From Lachnospiraceae bacterium (GTDB lineage Bacteria; Bacillota; Clostridia; Lachnospirales; Lachnospiraceae): a stretch of 46,077 nucleotides of DNA. Under the pieces are notes generated by a model, which searched no databases, was not told the DNA's origin, and was given only the letters and a program-made list of their open reading frames with translations. Below are positions 24,777 through 34,136 of the stretch, one piece after another. The position numbers were made by a program, and so were the translations under genes. Location of the stretch: positions 1 through 46,077 of the forward strand of contig SVEB01000017.1 of the NCBI GenBank assembly GCA_015057635.1. Direction: 5' to 3'. The first letter of the stretch is position 1, and every line of letters starts with the position of its first letter.

Positions 24777-24869
24777 TAGTACCAAAAGTGGAAAACAATG
24801 AGAATATAAGGGCGTTGCAAGGGCAAGTGGATGAAGGGAAGAAAGACAACCTTTTCACGGGAATTGCAC

Positions 24870-24918
24870 CGCCTTTTCTCATTGACAGGACCTTTGCCTT
24901 ATTGTGTGGCAAAAGGCG
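24870..24918. other. Competing stem-loops upstream of radC
   Basis: CGCCTTTT (24870-24877) is the exact complement of AAAAGGCG (24911-24918). CCTTTGCC (24891-24898) can also pair with GGCAAAAGG (24908-24916), using some of the same bases. The two stems partly exclude each other. No T-run follows. The rest of the 24777-25082 gap shows no convincing gene, and a clear promoter for radC was not found. Confidence 0.35.
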
Positions 24919-25082
24919 AAGGAATGAATTAATGTGCGAATTGTTATATTTTGAGGCACAATTTCTTGTATACAAATCACCTAAAATGTGTTAATATAGG
25001 ATTTGATTAAATGGGACTGTTCTAGTTCCACTCTAACATACATGCTGAATTGATTTCTTGGAGAGGGAAAGATAGGAGAGGC

Positions 25083-25781
25083 ATGAAGTCTAATTGTTAT
25101 TCCGTAAGGGAACTTCCGGAATCGGAACGTCCCTATGAAAAGTGTGAAAAATATGGAGCGGCTTCTTTATCGGATGCGGAATTGATTGCAGTGATCATAC
25201 GCACCGGATCAAGAGAGGAACGCTCTATGGATTTAGCAGCACGCATCTTAACGCTATCGAAGCAGAATGCCGGACTTAATAGTCTGCATAATCTTTCGAT
25301 TAAGGAACTGTTAAGCGTGCGAGGTATTGGAAAAGTAAAAGCAGTGCAGATTCTGTGTATTGCCGAACTGAGCAGGCGAATGGCGAAAGCATCGAATGAG
25401 GCAGGACTTAATTTTACGAACCCGGGCTCCATTGCACGATATTATATGGAGGATATGCGGCATTTAAAGAAAGAGATATGCCGTCTGGCTATGTTCGATA
25501 CAAAAAGCAGACTGCTTGGAGAGTCCTTATTATCCATGGGGAACGTGAATTCGTCCATTGTGTCACCAAGAGAAGTATTCTTGACAGCCCTTAAGTCAGA
25601 AGCAGTCCATATTATACTGCTTCATAACCATCCAAGCGGGGATCCGACTCCAAGCAGGGAAGACATCTTAGTTACGAAGCGGGTAAAGGAAGCGGGAGAT
25701 TTAGTTGGGATTTCACTTATGGATCATATCATCATTGGAGACAATAAGTATGTTAGCTTAAAAGAACAAGGTTTTATTTGA
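25083..25781 (+). CDS. radC: RadC/MPN-domain protein
   Basis: RadC-type proteins carry a helix-hairpin-helix and a JAB/MPN domain; the original DNA-repair assignment is doubtful and the biochemical role is open. The N-terminal part has LSDAELIAVIIRTG and LLSVRGIGKVKAVQI (helix-hairpin-helix). The JAMM metal site HxHx7SxxD is complete: H181, H183, S191 and D194 in LLHNHPSGDPTPSRED. From ATG 25083 (232 residues, AGGAG upstream) the protein begins close to the usual ELPESERPYEK motif; an upstream in-frame TTG at 25050 is less likely. radC directly before mreB is the conserved Firmicute order. Confidence 0.93.
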   Translation: MKSNCYSVRELPESERPYEKCEKYGAASLSDAELIAVIIRTGSREERSMDLAARILTLSKQNAGLNSLHNLSIKELLSVRGIGKVKAVQILCIAELSRRMAKASNEAGLNFTNPGSIARYYMEDMRHLKKEICRLAMFDTKSRLLGESLLSMGNVNSSIVSPREVFLTALKSEAVHIILLHNHPSGDPTPSREDILVTKRVKEAGDLVGISLMDHIIIGDNKYVSLKEQGFI

Positions 25782-25794
25782 AGGGAGAACTTAA

Positions 25795-26820
25795 ATGGCT
25801 GGAAAGTTATTTGGTATTGATTTTGGTACAAGTACCATTAAAATATACAAGAAAAATGATGGTGTTATCTTTGATGCCAAAAATATCATTGCAATTGCAG
25901 GCAAGAATAAAGTTCTTGCAATCGGTGACGAGGCATACGAGATGTATGGAAAGGCACCTGAGAATATCGAAGTTGACTATCCAGTAAAGAATGGCGTAAT
26001 TGCCAACATTAAGAATATGTTGGAATTATTAAACCAGGCGTTAGCGGAGATCAGCAAGAAACATGGTAAAACGATTGGAGCCGAATTTTTAGTTGCGACA
26101 CCAACGGATATTACAGAAGTAGAAAAAAGAGCATTTTATGATCTGGTTGCAAGTTCCAATGCGAAGAGCAAAAAGATCAGAATCGTGGAAAAACCAATTG
26201 CGGATGCATTAGGAGCGGGACTTGAGGTGACAAACGCACAGGGGGTTATGGTGGTGAATATCGGTGCGGATACGACTGAAGTTTCCATTATGTCTCTTGG
26301 TGGCATTGTATTATCCAAGTTGATTCCAATCGGCGGCAATAAATTAGATGATTCCATCATCTTAGCTGTAAAGAAGAAATACAATCTGTTCATCGGTCAT
26401 AAGACAGCGGAAACAATCAAAAAAGAATTAGCAAGTGCACTTCCGATGGAAGAAAGAACAATGAAAGTGTTCGGACGTGATGTGGTATCAGGTCTTCCGG
26501 TTCAGAAGGAAATCAGCTCTACTTTCGTATACGAGACGATTTCAGAGCATTTATATTCCATTATCGATGCGATTCGCATTATATTAGAAAGAACTCCACC
26601 GGAAATCTCATCTGATATCATCGATCTTGGTATCTATATCACAGGCGGATCTGCAAATATCCGTGGGTTAGACGAACTTCTTTCTCATGAGACAGATTTA
26701 AAGATTAATATTTGTGAGGATTCTGCGAATACTGTTGTAAATGGTCTTGGACGTATTATTGAAGACAGCAAGTTAAGTCCACTTGCACAGTCCTTAAAAC
26801 AAACCTATTACGGAGGCTAA
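25795..26820 (+). CDS. mreB: Rod-shape actin homologue MreB
   Basis: MreB forms short membrane filaments that organise side-wall synthesis. The phosphate-1 loop FGIDFGTSTIKIYKK is at the N-terminus. IGADTTEVSIMSLGGIVLS (phosphate-2) and ITGGSANIRGLDELL (adenosine motif) follow, with EKPIADALGAGL between. The 341-residue length is normal. A GAAGGGAG site precedes the ATG. It begins 13 bases after radC and is followed after 6 bases by mreC. The PTDITEVEKRAF segment differs a little from the most common MreB wording, so a paralogue such as Mbl cannot be excluded. Confidence 0.95.
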   Translation: MAGKLFGIDFGTSTIKIYKKNDGVIFDAKNIIAIAGKNKVLAIGDEAYEMYGKAPENIEVDYPVKNGVIANIKNMLELLNQALAEISKKHGKTIGAEFLVATPTDITEVEKRAFYDLVASSNAKSKKIRIVEKPIADALGAGLEVTNAQGVMVVNIGADTTEVSIMSLGGIVLSKLIPIGGNKLDDSIILAVKKKYNLFIGHKTAETIKKELASALPMEERTMKVFGRDVVSGLPVQKEISSTFVYETISEHLYSIIDAIRIILERTPPEISSDIIDLGIYITGGSANIRGLDELLSHETDLKINICEDSANTVVNGLGRIIEDSKLSPLAQSLKQTYYGG

Positions 26821-26826
26821 AAACAG

Positions 26827-27690
26827 ATGAGAAAAAGAACACCGAAGATTGACATTCGGCCGAAACATGTACTTTCTGCATGTACTGTTCTTTGCTTGGT
26901 CTTAATACTTGTATCTTTCCGTTACGGCGATAAAGTAAGCCCGGTTAAAACTGCCGTAGGCAGTGTGGTGACACCAATGCAAAAAGGGATCAACACAGTC
27001 GGGACTTACATCGCCGAAAAGCTGGATGCCTTTCAGAGCATGAAAGAACTGTTAGAAAAGAATGCAGAACTGGAACAAAAGGTTGCGGACTTAACATATG
27101 AAAACAGTATCCTGATGCAGGATAAATATGAACTGGATGGCTTAAGAGAACTTTATAAGGTGGATCAGAAATATGCGGACTATCCCAAAGTAGCAGCAAG
27201 AGTCATCAGTAAAGATACGAACAGCTTTTATTCCGTCTTCACAATTGATAAAGGAGCGAATGACGGAATTGCAGTTGATATGAACGTGCTTGCAGGAAAC
27301 GGCCTTGCCGGCATTGTGACGGAAGTAGGAAAAAACTATGCAAAAGTCCGTTCCATTATTGATGATTCCAGTTATGTAAGCGGAATGTTTATGAAGACAT
27401 CGGATACCTGCGATGTAAAAGGAGATCTTGAGCTTTTAGATGAAGGCTATATTCGGATTGAGAATATCTCCATCAATGCCAAGATTGAAGATAACTATGA
27501 AGTGGTAACATCTCATATTAGTGATAAATATCTGCAGGGCATCTTAATTGGATATGTAAGCCATATTGAGACAGATTCCAGCAATCTGTCTAAGGTCGCA
27601 TACTTAAAACCAGTTGTTGATTTTGAACATCTTGAAGAAGTGTTGATCATCACAGAGTTAAAAGAGACCTTACAAAAATTAGATGAATAG
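26827..27690 (+). CDS. mreC: Rod-shape protein MreC
   Basis: MreC is a membrane-anchored extracellular scaffold that activates the RodA-PBP2 complex. A short basic start (MRKRTPKI) is followed by one membrane segment at about 16-34. A coiled coil at about 65-105 (LLEKNAELEQKVADLTYENS) leads to the beta-barrel domain, which includes FTIDKGANDGIAVDMNV and GLAGIVTEVG. The 287-residue length is normal. The GGAGG ribosome site overlaps the end of mreB. Confidence 0.95.
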   Translation: MRKRTPKIDIRPKHVLSACTVLCLVLILVSFRYGDKVSPVKTAVGSVVTPMQKGINTVGTYIAEKLDAFQSMKELLEKNAELEQKVADLTYENSILMQDKYELDGLRELYKVDQKYADYPKVAARVISKDTNSFYSVFTIDKGANDGIAVDMNVLAGNGLAGIVTEVGKNYAKVRSIIDDSSYVSGMFMKTSDTCDVKGDLELLDEGYIRIENISINAKIEDNYEVVTSHISDKYLQGILIGYVSHIETDSSNLSKVAYLKPVVDFEHLEEVLIITELKETLQKLDE

Positions 27691-27698
27691 CAGAGGAC

Positions 27699-28211
27699 AT
27701 GACTGTGATACGTGTACTGATAACAGCAGTGGAAATCCTGTTTTGCTTTTTACTGCAAAGCTCGGTATTTCCGAAAATCGCCCTTGCCAATGTCGTACCG
27801 GATCTGTTAATGATCCTAGTTGTTACGGTGGCATTTACAAGGGGAGTATTTCCCGGTATGTTTACCGGGCTTGCAGCAGGTCTTTTAGTAGACTGCTGTT
27901 TGGGAGATGTAATAGGGTTATATGGGATCTTATATATGTTCATAGGATTTGTGAATGGCTACACGAACAGATTTTATGACAGCGATGATTATATCATGCC
28001 AGTTGCGCTGATTGGGATAAGTGAGCTGGTATTTAGCTTTTTCTACTATATATTTGAGTTTTTACTGCGAGGCAGGCTGAATATCGGATATTATGCATAC
28101 CGGCTCATGCTGCCGAAAGTAGTATATACTGTGGTTATGGGTGTGTTTTTCTATAAACTGTTCCACTCTATCCACAAGGGGCTGTTAGCGCCGAGAAAGA
28201 AGGAGGACTAA
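27699..28211 (+). CDS. mreD: Rod-shape membrane protein MreD
   Basis: The 170-residue protein is almost entirely hydrophobic, with about five membrane spans, and sits between mreC and the PBP2 gene. PDLLMILVVTVAFTRG, then GLAAGLLVDCCLGDVIGLYG, fit the MreD family. The start is an ATG 8 bases after mreC with a GCAGAGGA site. It is assigned by both sequence pattern and position. Confidence 0.92.
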   Translation: MTVIRVLITAVEILFCFLLQSSVFPKIALANVVPDLLMILVVTVAFTRGVFPGMFTGLAAGLLVDCCLGDVIGLYGILYMFIGFVNGYTNRFYDSDDYIMPVALIGISELVFSFFYYIFEFLLRGRLNIGYYAYRLMLPKVVYTVVMGVFFYKLFHSIHKGLLAPRKKED

Positions 28212-28214
28212 TCA

Positions 28215-31070
28215 TTGTTTGATATTATACTAGATAAGATTAAGAGCTTTTTCTCTTCCAGATTAGTTCCGCTGATGGCTATATTCCTGACTTTATTTGC
28301 CATATTGCTTCATCGGGTATTTACAATTCAGATTGTCAATAATGCCAATCAGTCTGCGACAGAAGAATACTATAATGAAGTGACAAGAGATATTAAAAGT
28401 ACGCGTGGAATCATCTACGACCGAACAGGAAAGATCTTAGCGACCAATGAACTGACATACGCTGTTGTGTTAAGTGATTCTGCGCAGCTAGGTACGAATG
28501 CAGAAAAGAATAGCATGATCTTGAAGCTGGTACAGATTCTTAAGAAGAATGGATATGAGATAGAAGTGGATTTCCCGATTAAGATTGATGAGAATGGAGA
28601 GTTCTCATTCACCGTAGAAGGAAATGCAGAACTTCGATTTAAGAAAAATGCATACTGTTTAAAGTCTGTAAATGATTTGACGGAAGAACAGAAAAATGCT
28701 ACTGCAGAGGATGTGTTTAACTTCCTTCGTTACGGGGATGAAGGTATCAGCACAATGTTCAATATCTCAGAAGATTATACACTCGAAGAGACATTTGAGA
28801 TTATGAAAGTGCGTTATACCATGTTAATCACGTATCCGAAATATACACAGTTTACAATCGCTTCTAATATCAATGAGAAGACAGTTGCCGCAGTGAAAGA
28901 AAATATGGCGGATCTGCCGGGTGTTGAGGTGAAACAGCAGAGTACCCGTGTATATAACAACAGCAAATATTTTGCCCATATATTAGGATACACAGGTGTG
29001 ATTAATGCGACAGAAGAGGAAGCATTAAATGCACAATACGGAGAAAATACTTATTCTTCTACAGACGTAGTCGGAAAAACTGGCCTTGAAAAAGAGATGG
29101 AAGCTTACTTAGCCGGAACTAAAGGAGAAGAATCGGTTACCATTACGGATTCCGGAAAGGTTGTGGATGTTACCGTTAAGACGGAACCGGTCGTTGGAAA
29201 TGATGTATACCTGACGATTGATGCAGATTTACAGATGGCATGTTATAATATTCTGGAACGCAATATCGCAGCCACTCTGATTTCAAAAATCAATAACGGA
29301 TACGATTACGGCGGAAAAGGCGTAAAGGCGGCAGATATTAAAATCCCAATTTACGAAGTTTATAATGCATTAATTAATAATAACGTGATTGAGATTGATC
29401 AGTTCAGGGAAGAGGATGCTTCGGAACTGGAACAGCAGGTTTATGGTTATTTCTTATCGAAAAGAGAGTCTATATTCAACAGTCTGATGACAATGATGAA
29501 AGTAGACAGTACCATTACCAATGCGCAGGCAGGCAGTGAGATGGCGGAATATTTAGATTATGTATATTCTAAGCTGGTATCTTCCGAAGTTGGTATTTTA
29601 GTTTCTTCCAAGATTAATAAGACAGATGAAACATATCTTGCGTATAGGAATGATGAGATCAGCTTAAGCCAGTTTTTACAGTATGCCATCACCCAGAACT
29701 GGGTCGATTTATCGAAGCTTGGCATTGGGAATGAATATTTCAGCACGGATGAGATTTACAGCAAACTGTTTTCTTATGCGATGGAATTGTTAGTGGATGA
29801 TAACAGTTTTGAAAAAAAGATTTATCGTACCCTTATTTTTTCAAGAATCCTATCCGGAAAAGAAATTTGTCTTTTATTATTTGATCAAGGTGTGTTAGAA
29901 TATAATGAGAATGATGTCAAGAAATTACAGAATGGCGCAATTTCAGCATACACATTTATGATTCAGAAATTAACCAATCTTGAGATCACACCGGGACAGC
30001 TTGCATTAGAGCCGTGCAGCGGTTCTATTGTTGTGACAGATGTAAATACCGGTGATGTACTAGCGATGGTATCGTATCCAAGTTACGATAATAATAAATT
30101 AGCCAATAAGATTGACTGGAATTATTATTCGAAGCTACTTGAGGATAATGCAACTCCGTTGAATAACAGACCAACATCACAGCTTACAACAACCGGTTCC
30201 ACATTCAAACCGCTTACGACATTAATTGGTTTAGGCGAAGGCATCATCACACCGTATACAAGAATTACGGACCGTTATGTATTTGATGCGATCACTCCTT
30301 CACCAAAATGCTGGAAAGTGGGCGGGCATGGAACACTTGACGCAGCTCATTCAATTATGCATTCCTGTAACTACTTCTTTTATGAAGTTGGTTATAAGTT
30401 GTCTTTGGATGAAACAGGAAAATATAATGATGCACTTGGTATCTCTACCATTCAGAAATATGCAACTATGTTTGGGTTAGGAGATAAATCCGGTGTGGAA
30501 GTGAGTGAAGAAACCCCAACAATCTCTTCTACGGATGCAGTTCGTACTGCCATCGGATACTATCATAAGTTTGCACCAGTACAGATTTCACGTTATATCT
30601 CTGCTGTTGCGAATAGTGGTACTGTTTATAATCTGACCCTGCTTGACAGAGTCACAGATAAAAATCAGAATGTTATTCTGCAGAATGAGGCATCTGTATT
30701 CAATCAGATTGATCAGTTTACGAAAACAGAATGGGATGTCGTGCATGAAGGTATGTACCTGGTAGTCAACACATCTGCAAATTCCCTCAATACTTTATTT
30801 GGTGATTTGGGAGTGAGAGTAGCCGGCAAGACCGGTACTGCTCAGGTCAGCCTTAACAATCCGCATCATGCATTGTTTGTATCATACGCACCATATGAAG
30901 CGCCTGAAATTTCAGTATCTGTAGTCATTCCGAATGGATACGCTTCTGCCAATGCAGCAAAAGTCGGAAGAGAAGTAATGGGCTTCTACTTTAATGATGA
31001 GAACAAGGACGAATTATTAAGCGGAGATTATACAGCAGGTACTGCAACCAATATTCAGATATCTGATTAG
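28215..31070 (+). CDS. mrdA: Penicillin-binding protein 2, elongation transpeptidase, with large insert
   Basis: This class B transpeptidase cross-links peptidoglycan during elongation with RodA. One membrane anchor lies at about 18-36. The dimerisation region follows (STRGIIYDRTGKILATNE, ILGYTG). The transpeptidase motifs are S662-TFK (TTGSTFKPLT), S717-C-N (HSCNYFF) and K872-TG (AGKTGTAQVS). At 951 residues it is far larger than the usual 600-700. Most of the excess is a mostly helical, acidic segment at about 358-590, between VYLTIDADLQ and EPCSGSIVVTD. Large versions appear in related clostridia. The start is a TTG with AGGAGG 8 bases upstream. The gene follows mreD by 3 bases. Confidence 0.95.
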   Translation: MFDIILDKIKSFFSSRLVPLMAIFLTLFAILLHRVFTIQIVNNANQSATEEYYNEVTRDIKSTRGIIYDRTGKILATNELTYAVVLSDSAQLGTNAEKNSMILKLVQILKKNGYEIEVDFPIKIDENGEFSFTVEGNAELRFKKNAYCLKSVNDLTEEQKNATAEDVFNFLRYGDEGISTMFNISEDYTLEETFEIMKVRYTMLITYPKYTQFTIASNINEKTVAAVKENMADLPGVEVKQQSTRVYNNSKYFAHILGYTGVINATEEEALNAQYGENTYSSTDVVGKTGLEKEMEAYLAGTKGEESVTITDSGKVVDVTVKTEPVVGNDVYLTIDADLQMACYNILERNIAATLISKINNGYDYGGKGVKAADIKIPIYEVYNALINNNVIEIDQFREEDASELEQQVYGYFLSKRESIFNSLMTMMKVDSTITNAQAGSEMAEYLDYVYSKLVSSEVGILVSSKINKTDETYLAYRNDEISLSQFLQYAITQNWVDLSKLGIGNEYFSTDEIYSKLFSYAMELLVDDNSFEKKIYRTLIFSRILSGKEICLLLFDQGVLEYNENDVKKLQNGAISAYTFMIQKLTNLEITPGQLALEPCSGSIVVTDVNTGDVLAMVSYPSYDNNKLANKIDWNYYSKLLEDNATPLNNRPTSQLTTTGSTFKPLTTLIGLGEGIITPYTRITDRYVFDAITPSPKCWKVGGHGTLDAAHSIMHSCNYFFYEVGYKLSLDETGKYNDALGISTIQKYATMFGLGDKSGVEVSEETPTISSTDAVRTAIGYYHKFAPVQISRYISAVANSGTVYNLTLLDRVTDKNQNVILQNEASVFNQIDQFTKTEWDVVHEGMYLVVNTSANSLNTLFGDLGVRVAGKTGTAQVSLNNPHHALFVSYAPYEAPEISVSVVIPNGYASANAAKVGREVMGFYFNDENKDELLSGDYTAGTATNIQISD

Positions 31071-31098
31071 AGAAAACTTAGAAAGGTAAGGTGATTGC

Positions 31099-31764
31099 AT
31101 GAATAATTCAGTTATCATCAAAGGACACAAAAGCGGAATCGCAGTTCTGTTAGATGCTGATATGGATTTTTCAGAATTAAAAGAGAATATTGCTAAGAAG
31201 TTTAGTGACTCCGCTAAGTTTCTAGGTGATGCAAAAATGGCAATCAGCTTTGAAGGAAGAAAACTGAATGATAACGAGCAACGGGAAATACTAGACATTA
31301 TCGCTGAAAATTCAAACCTTCATGTTGTTTGTGTTATTGAGAATGATCCGGAAAAAGAAGCACTATTTAAGAGATCATTGGATCAGAAGTTATTGGAACT
31401 TAATAATACTACCGGGCAGTTTTACAAAGGAAATCTGCGTTCGGGACAAGTACTGGAGACGGAGACAAGCATCATCGTGATCGGTGATGTGAATCCCGGA
31501 GCCAGTGTTGTATCAAAAGGAAATATAATTGTACTTGGCTCACTTAAGGGAACTGTATTCGCAGGGGCTACCGGAAATGAGAACGCATTTGTACTTGCAC
31601 TGGATTTACATCCAGTGCAGATACGAATCGGCGATATTATCGCTCGTTCACCGGATGAACCTCTCAAAGAGGAAAAGAAAGAAGCGAAGATTGCATTTAT
31701 AGAAGATGGCAATATATACATAGAACCGGTAAATCGGAAAGTGCTGAGTGATATTACACTTTAA
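31099..31764 (+). CDS. minC: Septum-site inhibitor MinC
   Basis: MinC, recruited by MinD, blocks FtsZ assembly away from mid-cell. An N-terminal domain of about 100 residues (LLDADMDFSELKENIAKKF) is joined by a short linker to the C-terminal beta-helix: RSGQVLETETSIIVIGDVNP, then GASVVSKGNIIVLGSLKGTV, a clear MinC signature. The 221-residue length is normal. The ATG has an AAGGTGA site and lies 28 bases after mrdA. Confidence 0.96.
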   Translation: MNNSVIIKGHKSGIAVLLDADMDFSELKENIAKKFSDSAKFLGDAKMAISFEGRKLNDNEQREILDIIAENSNLHVVCVIENDPEKEALFKRSLDQKLLELNNTTGQFYKGNLRSGQVLETETSIIVIGDVNPGASVVSKGNIIVLGSLKGTVFAGATGNENAFVLALDLHPVQIRIGDIIARSPDEPLKEEKKEAKIAFIEDGNIYIEPVNRKVLSDITL

Positions 31765-31776
31765 TCGTTTTCCATC

Positions 31777-31806
31777 TTGTGTTTGAATGTATAGTTGGAG
31801 TATAAT
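31777..31806 (+). promoter_or_regulatory. Possible internal promoter for minD
   Basis: TTGTGT (31777-31782), 18 bases, TATAAT (31801-31806) lies in the 153-base gap between minC and minD, the longest gap in the radC-mgsA run. It would let minDE-rodA-mgsA be transcribed independently. Confidence 0.5.
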
Positions 31807-31917
31807 AAAAAGATATTGATATTTTATGACAAAATTAGAGAAGTTATCAATTTGTTCTCTTATTTGCTACATGCATGATTTGCTATTACATGGAAATAAA
31901 AATATGGAGGAATTATA

Positions 31918-32700
31918 ATGGGCGAAGTAATTGTAGTAACATCCGGGAAAGGCGGCGTTGGTAAGACAACAACAACTGCTAATGTGGGAACTGGATTGGC
32001 AAAATTAGATAAGAAAGTTGTGTTAATCGATACCGATATCGGGCTACGTAACCTGGATGTTGTTATGGGATTAGAAAATCGTATTGTGTATAATCTTGTT
32101 GATGTAATAGAAGGAAATTGCAGAATTAAACAGGCTTTGATCAAGGATAAGCGTTATCCGAACCTTTATTTACTGCCATCCGCGCAGACAAGAGATAAAA
32201 CAGCGGTAACTCCGGAACAGATGAAAAAGCTGTCTGAAGAGTTAAAAGATGAGTTTGATTACATATTAATGGACTGTCCAGCCGGAATTGAGCAGGGATT
32301 TCAGAATGCTATCGCCGGCGCAGACAGAGCATTAGTTGTCACCACTCCAGAGGTGTCGGCCGTAAGAGATGCGGACCGAATTATTGGTTTGCTTGAAGCA
32401 AATGAAATGAAACAGACTCACTTAATCGTAAACCGCCTTCGCATGGATATGGTGAAGCGTGGGGACATGATGTCAAGTGACGATGTAGTCGAAATTCTTG
32501 CCATTGATTTAATTGGCGTGGTTCCGGACGATGAGAATATTGTAATCTCTACTAACCAGGGTGAACCTTTAGTAGGAAGCGATTCTTTAGCAGGCAAGGC
32601 ATATATGAATATCTGTCGCCGTATCGTCGGAGAGGACGTTCCATACCTGGATTTAAATGTAAAGCAGAGTTTCTTTCATAAATTATTCAGGAAGAACTAA
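31918..32700 (+). CDS. minD: Division-site ATPase MinD
   Basis: MinD binds the membrane as an ATP dimer and recruits MinC. The deviant Walker A SGKGGVGKTTTTAN is near the N-terminus, followed by LIDTDIGLRNLDVVMGLE and DYILMDCPAGIEQG. The C-terminus (KQSFFHKLFRKN) is an amphipathic membrane-targeting helix. The 260-residue length is normal. A TGGAGGA site precedes the ATG. minE follows 14 bases later, so the oscillating version of the system is encoded. Confidence 0.98.
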   Translation: MGEVIVVTSGKGGVGKTTTTANVGTGLAKLDKKVVLIDTDIGLRNLDVVMGLENRIVYNLVDVIEGNCRIKQALIKDKRYPNLYLLPSAQTRDKTAVTPEQMKKLSEELKDEFDYILMDCPAGIEQGFQNAIAGADRALVVTTPEVSAVRDADRIIGLLEANEMKQTHLIVNRLRMDMVKRGDMMSSDDVVEILAIDLIGVVPDDENIVISTNQGEPLVGSDSLAGKAYMNICRRIVGEDVPYLDLNVKQSFFHKLFRKN

Positions 32701-32714
32701 GGAGGAGAGGTGTT

Positions 32715-32987
32715 ATGGCTTTAGTTGATTTTTTTAAAAAGAAGACATCAGGTTCAGTAGCAAAAGATCGTTTGAAACTTGTATTAGTTTCCGATCGTGC
32801 CGGATGTTCTCCAGAAATCATGGAGCAGATAAAAAATGATATTATTCAGGTGATATCAAAATATATCGAGATTGACCAGGACGGTCTTGATATTAAAATA
32901 ACGCAAACCGAATCTGAAGGGGATAATGGCAATGTGCCAGCACTATATGCGAACATTCCAATTAAAGATTTGAAGCACAGTAAGTAA
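32715..32987 (+). CDS. minE: MinD activator MinE
   Basis: MinE stimulates the MinD ATPase and drives pole-to-pole movement or topological placement. The 90-residue protein has the expected N-terminal membrane helix (ALVDFFKKK), the anti-MinCD segment KDRLKLVLVSDRAGCSPEIM and a C-terminal topology domain. AGGAGGAGAGG precedes the ATG. Unlike Bacillus, which has DivIVA-MinJ in place of MinE, this window carries both minE and divIVA. Confidence 0.96.
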   Translation: MALVDFFKKKTSGSVAKDRLKLVLVSDRAGCSPEIMEQIKNDIIQVISKYIEIDQDGLDIKITQTESEGDNGNVPALYANIPIKDLKHSK

Positions 32988-33000
32988 GGATGTATGGTAA

Positions 33001-34134
33001 ATGTTCAAATTTAAAGACTATGATTTCAAACATTATAATGTATCAATCCTATTGGTTATCATGACCCTAGGCTCGATTGGTATGGTCTTAATTCAGAAAC
33101 TGCAGGATTCCAATGAACGGCAGTTCGAAAAACAGGTAATGGGGTATCTGGTAGGAATTGCGTTCGCGATTGTAGTATCGTTGATAGACTATCATTTTAT
33201 ATGCAAGTTTTTTATTCCGCTGTATGTACTAAATTTTATATTGCTTTTTATTGTAAAATTTACACCATTAGGAAAAGCGCATTACGATGCAAAACGCTGG
33301 ATTCTGATACCTGGTATTAATATGGAGGTACAGCCGTCAGAGCTTACGAAAATTATAATGATTTTGTTTATGGCAAAGTTTTTTGATTTGACGAGGCGCC
33401 AGATTAATAAGGCATCAGTTATTTTACTGGCGCTTGTTTTAATGGGAATACCAACAGTCCTCATTTTAATTCAGACCGACTTGTCCACAAGTATTGTATT
33501 AGCAGTCACTTGCATGGCAATTTTCTTTGTGGCAGGTTTGAGTTATAAGATTATACTACCGGTTATTGTCGTCGGAGTCCCGGCATTTGTCGGAATCTTT
33601 TGGTATGTACAGCAGCCGTACCAGATACTTTTAAATGAGTATCAGCAGGGACGTATTCTTGCGATTTTACATCCGGAAGAGTATCCAGATTTAATGTGGC
33701 AGCAAACAAATGCTGCAAAGGCAATTCAGTCTGGCGGTATGGTTGGAAAGCTTTTAAAGGATGAAGGGGCTTCATTAAAGTCCGGCTTAGTACCGGTTAT
33801 TGAAAGTGATTTTATTTTTACGGCTATCGCAGAGGCGTTTGGTTTTGTTGGAAGTGTTATTGTGATTGGTCTGTTTATTATACTGATTTTTAAGATCATT
33901 CAGATTGCAAAGAGAGCAAAGGACTTTTTAGGGATGCTGATCGCGACGGGAATCGCATCTTTGATTACTTTCCAGATCTTTGTCAATATCGGAGTAGTAA
34001 CATCACTCCTTCCAAACACAGGAATTCCACTTCCATTTGTCAGTTCAGGGCTTAGTGCCTTGCTAGGTAGCATGCTTATGGTGGGTATACTATTGAATGT
34101 AAGTTTACAGGGTAGTAAAGTTAAGGAGGTATAA
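33001..34134 (+). CDS. rodA: SEDS peptidoglycan polymerase RodA
   Basis: RodA polymerises lipid II into glycan strands and works with PBP2. The 377-residue protein has about ten membrane spans. [20 protein letters not shown] and [19 protein letters not shown] are SEDS signatures; D270 in the latter is the likely catalytic aspartate. The end [16 protein letters not shown] is also typical. Placement with mreBCD and mrdA favours RodA over FtsW or SpoVE. mgsA begins 2 bases after the stop, and its AAGGAGGT ribosome site lies inside the end of rodA, so the two are co-transcribed. Confidence 0.94.
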   Translation: MFKFKDYDFKHYNVSILLVIMTLGSIGMVLIQKLQDSNERQFEKQVMGYLVGIAFAIVVSLIDYHFICKFFIPLYVLNFILLFIVKFTPLGKAHYDAKRWILIPGINMEVQPSELTKIIMILFMAKFFDLTRRQINKASVILLALVLMGIPTVLILIQTDLSTSIVLAVTCMAIFFVAGLSYKIILPVIVVGVPAFVGIFWYVQQPYQILLNEYQQGRILAILHPEEYPDLMWQQTNAAKAIQSGGMVGKLLKDEGASLKSGLVPVIESDFIFTAIAEAFGFVGSVIVIGLFIILIFKIIQIAKRAKDFLGMLIATGIASLITFQIFVNIGVVTSLLPNTGIPLPFVSSGLSALLGSMLMVGILLNVSLQGSKVKEV

Positions 34135-34136
34135 AT

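Noticed and set aside
24788..24994. A 68-codon frame between ynbB and radC
   Set aside because: No ribosome site or family pattern; it spans the stem-loops and looks like chance.
33001..34134. FtsW or SpoVE instead of RodA
   Set aside because: SEDS proteins are similar, but the gene lies with mreBCD and mrdA, which fits RodA better.
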